In this document: one piece after another, positions 27,127-37,658 of the stretch | How positions within the stretch are numbered: position 1 is the stretch's first letter | How the letters are laid out: every line of letters starts with the position of its first letter | NCBI GenBank assembly: GCA_022579005.1 | Contig: MU401686.1 | Span: forward strand, 1-56,110 | Direction: 5' to 3' | Length of the DNA: 56,110 nt | Source: Poronia punctata | Taxonomy: Eukaryota > Ascomycota > Sordariomycetes > Xylariales > Xylariaceae | The notes under the pieces: generated by a model | The model's database searches: none | Seen by the model: the letters and a program-made list of their open reading frames with translations, nothing else | Told to the model about the DNA's origin: nothing | Position numbers and translations under genes: made by a program

Positions 27127-27466
27127 TATTAGTCTAGCTAAAAATAAATATAATTATAATACGTTACTACTTATAATACTATATTAAACTTAATTCTTTT
27201 TAAAAAGAAAAAAAGTTAAAAGGACTACTTATAGCTAGGTTTAAATAGCTTACAATATAAGGGCTACTTAGACCTACTACGTATTAAGTATATAAAGGTA
27301 GCGTACCTTTTATAACTAAAGTATATAGCAAGTATACACTTATAATTAGCTTACACGTATACATTTATTCCTTTAGTATTCACTCCTATTAAAAAATACA
27401 ATACAATTTATATTAATATAGCTAATGTAGTTAATTAGTAAAGGGGTATTAAAAGGGATTCTAACA
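27127..27466. repeat. Right LTR of the 6.0-kb element
   Basis: This 340-bp direct repeat of 21444-21783 has its first dinucleotide mutated to TA. Its right end still carries GC-containing sequence and an intact CTAACA terminus. Confidence 0.9.
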
Positions 27467-30400
27467 TATAATATATATAATAATTTTAATTTTATATTAA
27501 TAATAATAAACTTTTTAATAAGTAGTAGTTTTTCTATTTAAAAGTAACTTAATAAAATTTTTAAAAGTTAATAACATCTTGCTAAAAAGGTTACTTAACT
27601 TATATTTTCTTTTTATATATATATCTTAAAATAGCTAAATTAAACTTTATTTATAGTTTTAAATAGTTTTTATACTTAAAAAATACTTTAATTTATAGTA
27701 TCTAGTTAGTTAATATTTATTTTTAAGCTTTTTATAGCTATAAAAGCATTAGGTTTATAAGCTTTCTAATAAGCAAGCATAAAGTTATTAATATATATAA
27801 ATAATAATATTTTATTTTTAAAAATATATAAAGTTATTAAGCACTACCTTTAATTTAAGCTTTAAAAAAGTTAATATAAGCTTTTTTGCTATAGTAAAAG
27901 TAATCTTTATAATTTATAAAAGGTTTTTAAAAAGCGCAATTTTTTTATAGCTATAAATTATTTTTATATAAATTAGTTTTTAAAGCAATATGTTAATAAA
28001 AGCGTTAATTATATTATTTTATTTTATTTTACAGTTAACCTTAACTATAATAGTACCTAGTATTTTAAAAAGCTTTTTAGCTAAAGTAAAAGTATATATG
28101 TTTTTATATTTATTTATAATTTATTAATTACTTTAAACTATTATTTATACTTTATATTTTAAATAAAAGTTTTTTATATTTAACTTATAAATATATACTT
28201 ATATATTGTTTAATATTAAATAGTTTTTAGCTATATAAGTAAAAATCCTTTTAAAGCTTATTTATTTATAATTAACTAAGTAGTTATTTTTAGCTTTAAA
28301 AAACTTACTTTTTAAAAAATAAGTTTTAAGTTTTTTATATAATTATAAAAGCAGCAAAAGCTTGCTTTAATATAATAAAATATTTTTTTTAATTTTATAT
28401 TTATAAAAAAACCATAGTAGCTAATTTATATAATTTCTTTTTCTTTTAAAAGTATTATTAAAGTAGTATAGTAAACGTTTAAGCGCTTTAGCTTTTATAG
28501 CTTTGCTTATTTATATACTATACGCTAATTTAAAAGTATATAAGCGTTTAGTATTAAACATAGCCTTTTAATATTTTATTTATTTATTATTATTAATATA
28601 AGCACTTTAGCTTAAATTTAATAGTTTAAGCAGCTTAGCAAAAAAAGCAAAAACGTTTTATTAACGCTTATACTTAAATAAAGTAAACAAACTATATTAT
28701 TATACTTATTATTTACAAATATCTTTGCTTAGCAAGCTTTAAATAAAGCAAAAAGCTTATTATAATACTTATTAAAATTATCATTTTTAATTATTATAAG
28801 CATTACTGCGTTAAAAAAAAACTAAAAAAGTATAAAATATAATTAAAAATTTAAGTTAATATAAAGATAATTAGTCTTTTAAAGCTTATATGTTTTAATA
28901 TTTTTAATACTATATTTATTAGTTACTTTGCCTTTAGCTTTTAAATATTATAGTATATATTTAAGTTTATTTTTACTTTTATAAAAGTTAGTATTTTAAT
29001 ATTATAATTTAAACTTAAAAATTAAGGTTTTATTTAAAAAACTTATAAAGAATTTATAATTAAGTATTTAAAGCTTATTTTTTAATTTATTAAGCTTTGT
29101 ATTAAATATTTAGTTTTTATTAAATTTTATGTTTTTTGTTTAAATTACTTAATTAGTTAAAAGGTTTTAAATTTTATATATATTAGTTAACTTATTTAAG
29201 CTTTAAAATTTAGTTTTATAAAACAATTTTCTTCTTTAGCAATAAAAGCATAGGCTTTATATTTATAAATTTATAAATAGTTTAATATAAGCCTTTTAAT
29301 TTTAATATAGGTATTTTAAAATATAAAATAAATAAAAAATTATTTATATAAGGTTTTTAGTAAAATATATATTTAAACATTTAGTTTAATAAATAAACTA
29401 TAGGTTTATTAATTTAAACTTATAAGCTTTTTAAAAGTTTTATGCTAGTTTTTATATACTTAGTACGCTTTTTAATTATTTAACTAGATTATTTACTAAT
29501 ATTGTTTTAAGCTTAAGTATTAAGTGTTAAAACTTTTAATATAATAAATACTTTATTAACTAAGTAGTTTATAACTACTTATAATTATAAAAGTTATTTG
29601 TTTAATTTAATAAAAATAACTTATTTTTTATAAACTGCTTATATTCCTTTTTACAAAATACTTAAATAAAGTTTTTAATATTTTTATATTAAAGCTTTAT
29701 AAATAGTAATTAAATATATACTTAAAATACTGTTTAGTTATTAAAAGTATTAATAGTTTACTTTTAAAACTTTTGTTATAAAAATGCTAATTTATAGCAA
29801 TTTGCTTAAATAAATAATTTAGTTAGTTTTTAAAAGCTTTATTAATTTAGTTTTTAAGTTTTATATATATATACTTCAAGCAATTTGTTAATTTAATACT
29901 TTAGCTTAAAACTTTTTTACTTTTTTCTTTTTTTACTTAGCTAATTAAATACTATAGTATTTTAAAACTTAGGTAGCTAAGCTAAAAATACTTTTAAAAA
30001 AGATCTGCTTTAATAGCAAGCTATTTAGTATATTTTGTTTACATATTTTTTTAAATATTAAAAAAGCTTTATTTATATTTAATAGTAAATATTTTAAAAC
30101 ATATTAACTATATTTATTTTGTAGTTAGCATAATATTAAGCTATTTAGTGTTTTTAAATAGCTTTTTAGTAATTGTATATTTTATTAAATTTCCTTAAAG
30201 TAAAAATGCAAAAAGAAAAATGTTTATTGCTAAAGTTTTATAGTAAGCTATATTTTTAAGCTTTAGTATAAGTAATTTTTTAGTTTTTTAAGCTTTTATA
30301 CTTACTTTTTTTATAAGCTTATATAATTATAATAAAGTTTTTAGCTTAAAATAAGTTTTTTTTAAAGCACTTTTAGTATTATAAAAGCGCTTAATTTTAT

Positions 30401-31858
30401 TAAAAATATATAGTATATACGTTAAGTTAAATATTACTAAGTTTTTAAATAAGTATAGTTCTTATATAAGCTTTTTTAATATTTTAAAGCTTATATGTAT
30501 AAGAACGTGTTTTAGTTATACTTTGTTTTATAAGCTATTAATTAATTTTACTTTTTTCTAATTACCTTTTATTTTTTTAATAGCTTTAATTTTCTTTTTA
30601 AAGTTTAAATTATATTTAATTTTAAACTTAATAAAGTTTTTATACTTTAAGCTTTTAGTAAGGCTTTTTTTAAAGCTTTAAAAATATATACTAATATTTA
30701 AAAAGGTTATAATAGCATTTATATACTAAGTATACTTTTTTTAAGTTATAAATATTTTTTTAGTTTATTTTAATAAGTTAGTAGTTTTTTTAGCAAGCAG
30801 CTTTTTTGCTTTAGCTAAAATTTATAATATAAAAAAATTATTTTTATTTTTTGCTTATAAAAAGAGTGCTTAATAATAATAAAACAATATTTTTACTTTT
30901 TAACTTTTAAGCTTAGTTTTTTATTTTTGTTTATTAAATATTATAAAAAACCTTTTTATTATTTTTCTTCTTAAAGCTTTTAGTTAGTTATTGCTTATAT
31001 TTAAAGGTTAGCAGCTAATTTTAAGTAATAAAGTTTTCTTTTATATATTTGCCTTTTATATATAATTTTAAAAGAGTTATGTTAATATTTATATTTATTA
31101 CTAAAAGCTTTAAAAAGTTGTTAAAAAAGAAAATAAGTGCTAAGTAATTTATTAAGTTTATATTTTTTAAATTATAAAATATAGTATTTTTACTTTATAA
31201 TAAGTTTTTAAACATTTTTTATTAGTTTTTTTATATCTTCTTTAATAAAGTTAAAAACGTTTACCTAAGTAATAGCTAGCAATATTTTAGTTATAAGTTT
31301 ACTAACTTTTTAAAAGTTATTATACTATATATTTACTTTTTTATTATATTTTATATAAAAAGCCTTATAGTTTTTAAATATAGTATTACTTATTTAACTT
31401 TTTAAGTTTGCTATTTTTTTAATAAGTTTTTTTTAAGCTTTAATACTTTATTTATATTTATTTTTAAAAAAAATATCAGTTAATTTAAACTTTTTAATAA
31501 AATTAAAAAAGGTTTTTTAAAACATTTTTAATATTAACTTATTTGTTTTTATTTAAAGTTAAAGTATTTTTAGTTATATTAAAATTTAAATCTAGCTTTT
31601 TTAATAGCAAAGGTTATAAATCTTTTATTAAGTTTAGTAATATTAACAAGTTTAAGTTATTTAAGCTATAGCCTTTTATCTTTTAAGTTAATATATTACT
31701 ATAGCTATAAAGCTAAAGCTTTTATTTTAAATTTTTTATTTTAATAATAAAAATCTTTTAAGCAAAATAGTTTAACTTTATTAGCTAATGCTATTTTTGC
31801 TAAGTAGCTATAACTATTATAATATAATAGTAATAATAAGCGTAATAAAACTTTTAAT

Positions 31859-32080
31859 TATTAAAACTAAGCAAATTAGCTAAATTATATATAATAATTA
31901 ATATATGCATAAAAAGAAACTTTTTGTTTTACTATAAAAGCTTTTAATACTAAATAAGCAAAAAAAAAACCTTTTATAAGAAAACCTTTTTTTTATAGTA
32001 GTTTTTATTACAGCTGTATAACTTTTACTATATAGGTATTATATTGATCTTTATTATCTTATAACTTGTTAGTTTTAATA
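31859..32080. repeat. Right LTR of the 11.7-kb element
   Basis: This 222-bp direct repeat of 20413-20634 is followed by the CATTA duplication. Confidence 0.88.
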
Positions 32081-32533
32081 CATTAGAGTTATATAGAGGC
32101 ATATTACACTTATTATAGCTAAACAAGGTACTTTCTCTTTTTTTTGTTACCTATTCCCGTGAGTAGGTCTTTTAACAACAAAATTACATCAATAGATAGG
32201 TAAAAGCTAGGGCTATTTAATGATGTTTTTTTTTTCATGTTATTGTAATTATGCAACCAATTAAAGAAGAAAAACGATTTAGTGTTACTTTATACTTATA
32301 ATGTCACTAACTAATTTAGGGGTTATATAAAGACCTTATTTTATATTTATAAACCGATATAAAGAAGTTCTCTTTAAATAGATAAAGGTTAAAGAACGTA
32401 TAGTTATAAACTAGTTATATATATATATTAATTAATCTTATATGTTTAATATATATACTAGCTATGCTAATCTTAGCACCGTTTTTTTTATTATTTTCTA
32501 CTTTGCTAAATATAGTTAATATAATTTATTAAA

Positions 32534-33354
32534 TATATATAATAAAGTATAAAGCTAAAATACTAGTTTTTAAAAGTAATTAAAAAGTAAAGAAATAATA
32601 ATATATAAAACTAATAATAAAAGATTTTATTTTTTAAGTTATGTTTGTTTTTATTTAATTAAAAATTACTATAAAGCTGCAATTTCTTTTTAGTTTTTAT
32701 ATAAAGCTGTTTAATTTAATTAAAATTAAAAAGGCTAAAGCAAACTTTACTAGTATATAAGCTATAAGTTAGCTACTATATAGCTAATAAGTACCTTGTT
32801 TACTTAGCTATATTAGCTTAACTCTTGCAGCTTTAACAGCTTAAGCTACGTTTTTAATTATAGTATTATTATTAATATTTTAATAATAATAATTAGTTAT
32901 AGCTAAAAGTAATTAATAAAACCTTATAAGTAGTTAATATACTTATAAATTTAATATTAAATAATAAAGGTTTAAAGTTATTAATATTTAAAAAGTACTT
33001 AAGCTATTTATAATAAATAAATTTAATTAATTTAAAAATAATATAGTATTAATAATTATATAACTAGTTATAACTAAAGTATATAAATAATAAGAAAATT
33101 AATTTAAATAATTAATAAAGATTTATATGCTATTATTTAAACGTTATTTTTACTATAAAATAAAAATATAATTTATTTTATTTTATATAAGTATATTAAA
33201 TCTAATAAATTATTAAACTAAACATAATTAATAAAATGCTTATATAGTTAAAAAAATTATAATATAAATACTTTTTGTTTTTTAAAAAATAACCTTTTAT
33301 TAAAAGGTTTTCTTTTATCTATTTATTATAAAAAATTGTAATAGAAAATAATCC
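32534..33354. other. AT-rich spacer without a gene
   Basis: This is RIP-like AT-rich sequence between the end of copy A and the gene island. I see no LTR, inverted terminus or coding sequence. It probably derives from an old repeat. Confidence 0.65.
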
Positions 33355-33974
33355 TTTTTTCAACATAATATAATTTATTATACATTTTCCTCCTAGTTGC
33401 TAAGTTTTAATCACTACTAGGTACTACTAAGTAGTACTAAACAAAGCTGCAAATCTTGACCACCTACCTAACGTAGGTTACCTCGACAGCCATCAGGCTG
33501 ATATTTGGCAGCCGTGCCAGCCTTACAGAAATACATCATCTAAACATCCAGCGTGTATAGACCACCTCCACACCGTTTGCATTCCAGATCAGACTCCATC
33601 AAGGGAACATATCAATGTGGTTAATAGCCCCTGGTTCCATACTATTAGCACACGCTGTCCTCCTTTTTGTTGCTACCTAGGCCTCCCTTAGTCCTGGCAA
33701 CCGCCTTCCTCTTTAACAGTGTTCATCTGCATATCTATCTATCTACATCGTCCATATTTTCTCCGGCGCCCAGGCGTTCAAGAATTCAGTACAGGCTTCC
33801 GCACAGCCTGTAAAAGATTGTTTAGTGTGTTACTTGTTGTCCCCATACTTGAAACCCCCACGACGGCGGGGCACAGGGCGTAGGAACAATCCCGCTGTCA
33901 CAATAGCCTTTGCAATTCTAGGCGTGTACTGGTGCTAACGGAATGTATCTGTAGTTGTCACAAACATCAAAGCC
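33355..33974 (+). promoter_or_regulatory. Upstream (promoter and 5' UTR) region of the PABPN1-like gene
   Basis: Composition shifts abruptly to balanced bases around 33355-33480, with CpA sites preserved. A pyrimidine-rich segment at about 33655-33720 and TCTATC repeats at about 33735-33750 resemble fungal promoters, but no defined TATA box or factor site can be claimed. No other coding frame is convincing here; a minus-strand frame at 33935-34117 is an antisense shadow of exon 1 and intron 1. The shift itself marks the edge of the RIP-affected DNA. Confidence 0.45.
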
Positions 33975-34775
33975 ATGTCCGACGCCATCAAGAGTAGCCG
34001 CGATGCTGCTGCTGAGGATCCGCTTGTTGCAGAGGAAGGCAATGATGAGGTGAGCCGTTCTAACTCCAACCTGCGTCTGCGTTGATCAGCTCCTGACAAT
34101 AAGTCGGCAACGGACATAGTGGTCTAACACAGTTAAATTTTGTTGTTAGGAAGAAATCTCGGCAATGAAGCGCCGTGTTGCCGAGATGGAGCAAGAGGCG
34201 GCTAAGCTTCGTGAGTTACACGCAGCACTCGAGGAAAGAAATCAAGAAGCGTCGGACGACCGGAACGATATCGATAGCCGTAGTATCTTTGTGGGAAATG
34301 TAGACTACTCTGTCTCCCCTGAGGAGATACAGGCACATTTCCAAAGCTGCGGCTCCATCAACCGTGTGACCATCTTATTGGATAAGTTCACTGGTCAACC
34401 TAAAGGGTATGTCATTCTACCGAATTTCTCTTGCTTAATAGATACGGACCGGCACATGTTCCTTATTGTTTGCCCCTAGAGCACCACAACTAGAGCACAC
34501 CAGGCTAACTATTATGTTACAGCTATGCATACGTCGAGTTTACAGAGCCTACTCTGGTTGCCCAAGCGCTTGTTCTCAACGATAGCGTTCTCAAGGGTAG
34601 AAACATTAAAGTCACTCCAAAGCGTACAAATATACCAGGCATGAGCCGTGGGCGCGGTCGCGGCCGGGGAGGCTTTGGAAGAGGCTACCATAGTGCGCGA
34701 GGGGGGTATGTCCCTCGGGGTGGGTATCGGGGTGGGTATCGTGGCAGAGGCAATGGGGGCTTTGCACCATATTAA
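33975..34775 (+). CDS. pab2: Nuclear poly(A)-binding protein, PABPN1/Pab2 family (three exons)
   Basis: The product (194 residues) should bind poly(A) tails in the nucleus, where relatives stimulate tail synthesis and link transcripts to the exosome. Exons are 33975-34049, 34150-34406 and 34523-34775. Introns of 100 and 116 bp have GT..AG ends and CTAAC branch sites at 34124-34128 and 34505-34509. The nearer CAG in intron 1 (34130-34132) would bring an in-frame stop, so the TAG at 34147-34149 is used. Domains: acidic N terminus (1-30), coiled-coil-like helix rich in Glu, Lys and Leu (about 27-58), one RRM (about 69-145) with RNP2 SIFVGNV at 70-76 and RNP1 KGYAYVEF at 110-117 formed across the second splice junction, and an Arg/Gly-rich tail (150-194) suited to arginine methylation. 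The start lies in a good context (GCCATGT) and gives the usual family length. The frame is intact and shows no RIP damage. Confidence 0.94.
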
Positions 34776-35330
34776 TTCATGATGGTCCTCAACGGTGCTT
34801 GTTCAGTAGGGACCAAGCACGTGCTTTAATCAGCCAAGATACGTCCTTGGGCAGCACGGGGCTCTCCGACCGGAACAACAAACTGTACTATCCAGACCAG
34901 TCTTTACCAGAAATGCTGACAGTGCGCTGTTATGGATCGCGTGCATACCACTGCATTTTACATCTAAGGCCTGTCAACATATTCCCTGCAACCTAACATG
35001 CCATGTTGGGTTTTGCACACGCAGCCAGGTCGGCGCACTGCGCAAATCTAGACGCCTCAGGTTGTGGATTGGACAGTCCTAATGCCTACCATATCAAGCA
35101 ACGCTTGCAACGGTTCCTGATTTCTCTCTAGCTGCAGCAAAAGAACAAGTATCTAATGCCCTATCCTTGCTTAGGATAACTAATTAATACAAGGTGCCCT
35201 ATAAAGATCACCTGGATAGATGGTGTGAATTTAGACCTTGGATGGCATAGCCTATGCCTGTTAACCAAGCGCTGGTGTCTTGAAAAGCTTTAGCTTGCAT
35301 TCTGCTTAACCTTATACCTAGTATAAAACT
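34776..35330 (+). other. 3' flank of the gene, normal composition
   Basis: This is balanced-composition sequence after the stop, presumably 3' UTR and downstream DNA. A 65-codon frame at 34799-34996 has no recognisable domain and is not supported as a gene. A perfect 15-base inverted repeat, ggcatagcctatgcc, lies at 35244-35258. The first AATAAA is at 35342-35347, at the edge of the AT-rich DNA, too far from the stop to be assigned confidently. Confidence 0.55.
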
Positions 35331-36989
35331 TTGCTAGTAGCAATAAAGAGCTTTAATATAATAGTTAAACTATAAAAGAGAAAAAACAAAATAGTTTATA
35401 TTAAAGGGTCCTTTATAGTTAAACTACTATATTTATTTATTACCTTTAAATTTTATTATATACTTTAACTTATTATATTATAATAAAACTAAAGGTTTTA
35501 TATAAAGTATAATAGCCTTTTAATAAACTATTATCTTTATAATAAAAAAGGTTTAATAAAATAAAAAAATTAACTAAACTTTAAAGGCTTTATATTAATT
35601 TTAATTATATAAAGATATTTTAAAAAGTAAAGCTTTATATAATATAAAGTTAATAAATAGCTAAGTAACTTTTATAAAATAAAAAATAAAATAAAAGCTA
35701 TATATATAATATAATATATTATAATAACTTAAAATAAGTTTAATTATAAGTAGATTAAATAAGCATAAATTAAATAAAATACTAGTATATTAAGTTAAAT
35801 ATTTAAATTATAAAGTAATTAACTTAAATTTTACTAGAATTTTTTTCCTATATTTTTAATTTATAAAAATTATTGTATTACTTTATAGTTTATTTTATTA
35901 AATAGTGCAATAAGTTAATTAAATTAATATAACTAAATATTAGTTATATTTTTTTTTTATTAGCAGCTAAGTATAAATTAAGAAATTATTATTTTTAAAA
36001 ACTTTAAAACTTAACCTATACCTTTTTAAAGCTTAAAGCCTAACTAAAGTAATAAAGCAAAAAACTGTTTTTTAAAACTCTTTATATTATTACTAGGTTA
36101 AACCCTAGTTAAACTTATTTTCTAAGTTATTTTAATTAGAAAGGTAATTAAATTTTGTTGCTATGCTTTTTTACTTTAAAGAAAAAGATCTTATAAATAA
36201 GTTAAATTATCTTTTAAATAGCTATATTATTTACAATACTATTATATCTAAGTAGTAAATAAAAGTATTTATTTATAATCCTAACGTTTATAATTACCTT
36301 TTATTAAAGCTTAATTTATTTAAAACGCTTAACTATTTTTTATATATTATTTGCAAACAACTTGTTTTTATAGACTTATTACTACTATTATAAAATTCCG
36401 TAAAATATCTATTTTTTAAATTTATATTAAACGCTTTACTTTTTATATCTTATCCTTTATATAATCCTTTAAAGAATTTTCTGTATTTTAAGCCCTTCTT
36501 TAAAAACCTATTTAATTAAACTAGATTATATATAATAAGCGCTAAAAATGTTTAAAAATAAGAAAATAATAAAGCTAGTTTAAAGCAGCTAAAATAAAAT
36601 AGAGTTATTAAAACTATTAACTACTTAGTAAATTAAGTAAAAAATATATTTACTAAACTATAAGATTTAAAAAATAATATAAAAATAATAATAAGTAAAA
36701 TAAAATACACTAGTTTATTTAAGCTACTTAAAGCACGCTAGCAATACTAGTAGTAAATAAAACTATAAAGTAATATAGTAAATTTTATAAATTAATAATA
36801 TATAAAGGATTTTAGTAGAGATTAAGTTAATTATATTATAAGGTAAGTAATTAGCTTAATATAGTAGTCCTTTACTTTATTTATACTTATTTAATTTATT
36901 TTTAATTAAACCTATTTTAGGTTTTTATTAAGTGTTATATTAAAAGCGGGCTATATAAAGAATTACCGTTAACTTTAATAGTTATAATT
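35331..36989. other. AT-rich, gene-free stretch of unknown origin
   Basis: RIP-like sequence begins abruptly after the gene island and reaches the Copia fragment D. I see no paired LTR or inverted termini. A near-palindrome around ctaggttaaaccctag (about 36105) is the only structure. It retains slightly more C in CCT and TCC contexts (36240-36500) than other AT stretches, so it may be a separate, degraded element. Confidence 0.6.
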
Positions 36990-37658
36990 TTTAAGAGATT
37001 ATATTAACTATATTTAGCAAAGTAAAAAATAATAAAAGAAATAGTGCTTTACGTAGTATAGCTAGTATATATATTAAATGTATAAAATTAATTGATATAT
37101 ATATATACAATTAGTTTATAAGTGTACGTTGTTTAACTTTTATAGTTAAACAATACTTGTATTTATTTTAGTTATATATATATTAAGTAGTTTAGTTTAC
37201 GTTTTATTTATAATAGTTATAAAGTAAATTATACCTGCTGCTTAATTAAGTAGTAAGTAAAATATACTTTATATATTTTACTTTTTTTATATTAAACACC
37301 TTTTAATTTACCTTTATTTTTAATTTTATAATTATTAAATAACTTAAAGGTAGTTTTACTTAGTAATATATAAATAATATATAATGCATATATTTTATAT
37401 TAAGTATACACTTTTTTTCTTAGTTATTATATATAACTTTATTATTAATAAACTTAAAATAATTATAGCGTAATATATAAAGCGCGTAGTTAATCTTTTA
37501 ATTAATATACTATATATATTGTATTTTTTAAAATACGCTTTGCTTATTGTTTAAATGTAAAATTAATTATTACTTAATTTGCTAATATATATTAAATATT
37601 GGTTTATTTTAATAGTAATTATTAAATTACCTTTAGTATAAAGTTATTATCTATTATA
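36990..37658 (-). repeat. 3' LTR of Copia copy D
   Basis: This LTR is 669 bp with termini TTTAAGAGAT and ATCTATTATA in plus-strand order, variants of the family ends. Confidence 0.87.

Larger units (their letters stand above)
21444..27466. mobile_element. LTR retrotransposon (6.0 kb), innermost layer
   Basis: LTRs of 340 bp each lie at 21444-21783 and 27127-27466, with ends TGTTAGTC and TTCTAACA (TATTAGTC in the right LTR). The 5-bp duplication TATAA is perfect (21439-21443 and 27467-27471). A pyrimidine-rich tract follows the left LTR directly, which would be a polypurine tract if the element runs on the minus strand. A minus-strand stretch near 22350 reads F-A-N-N-I-N-L, possibly a mutated FADDINL box. 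Both hints favour minus orientation but are weak. The interior has no open frame. Confidence 0.87.
20413..32080. mobile_element. LTR retrotransposon (11.7 kb including a nested 6.0-kb element)
   Basis: LTRs of 222 bp each lie at 20413-20634 and 31859-32080, starting TGTTAAAAC or TATTAAAAC and ending GTTTTAATA, an inverted terminus after RIP. The 5-bp duplication CATTA is perfect (20408-20412 and 32081-32085). Without the nested element it is about 5.6 kb. The interior (20635-21438 and 27472-31858) is fully RIP-degraded. I could not find a readable reverse transcriptase box, so superfamily and orientation stay open. Confidence 0.87.
20268..32381. mobile_element. Small inverted-repeat transposon (about 441 bp) interrupted by LTR elements
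   Basis: The left end reads TTGTTTAAAGAGAACTCCTT and the right end in reverse complement reads CTATTTAAAGAGAACTTCTT, so the termini are inverted repeats of about 25 bp differing by transitions. Comparison with intact LTR copies gives a 2-bp duplication, AT (20266-20267 and 32382-32383), though the exact edge is uncertain by one or two bases. Its own sequence is 20268-20412 plus 32086-32381. It has nearly normal composition with many CpA sites, so it largely escaped RIP. No coding frame is visible; it is MITE-like. Confidence 0.8.
2101..32533 (+). mobile_element. Ty1/Copia-type LTR retrotransposon, copy A, with nested insertions
   Basis: This is a RIP-inactivated LTR retrotransposon in + orientation. 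Its 5' LTR (2101-4696) and 3' LTR (19751-32533) are direct repeats of the same family, about 669 and 665 bp once insertions are removed. The interior carries fossil Copia reverse transcriptase and RNase H (9598-10893). A purine-rich tract stands just before the 3' LTR, as expected for the polypurine tract. Insertions are a TA element in the 5' LTR, a Gypsy element in the interior (12091-18455), and a three-layer nest in the 3' LTR (20268-32381). Removing these leaves an element of about 10 kb. The 5-bp flanks (gttac and tatat) do not match, so the ends may have been altered or recombined. Copies B and C align with it along their length. Confidence 0.88.
19751..32533 (+). repeat. 3' LTR of Copia copy A, split by a 12-kb nest
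   Basis: The LTR pieces are 19751-20267 and 32382-32533. The left piece ends within gcttaactat and the right piece resumes at ataaaggttaa. Intact LTRs read gcttaactataaaagttaa at this place, for example near 49890. The net length is about 665 bp, like the 5' LTR. A purine-rich tract with taataaaaagta lies just upstream. Confidence 0.87.

Noticed and set aside
27781..27830. Possible reverse transcriptase box (tat ata aat aat aat att) in the 11.7-kb element
   Set aside because: It has one residue too many between the paired Asn codons and the following Ile-Leu, and no supporting motifs nearby. In such AT-rich DNA it is expected by chance.
33935..34117. Minus-strand open frame of 60 codons over exon 1 of the poly(A)-binding protein gene
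   Set aside because: It is an antisense shadow of exon 1 and intron 1, with no domain and no conserved context.
34165..34479. Plus-strand open frame of 104 codons as a complete small RRM protein
   Set aside because: It is exon 2 read through into intron 2. It begins at an internal Met and lacks RNP1; the spliced model gives a complete family-length protein.
34799..34996. Open frame of 65 codons downstream of the gene
   Set aside because: There is no recognisable domain and no start context. It lies in the probable 3' UTR or flank.
36090..36120. Telomere-like AACCCTAG word
   Set aside because: There is a single occurrence within a near-palindrome and no tandem TTAGGG array.
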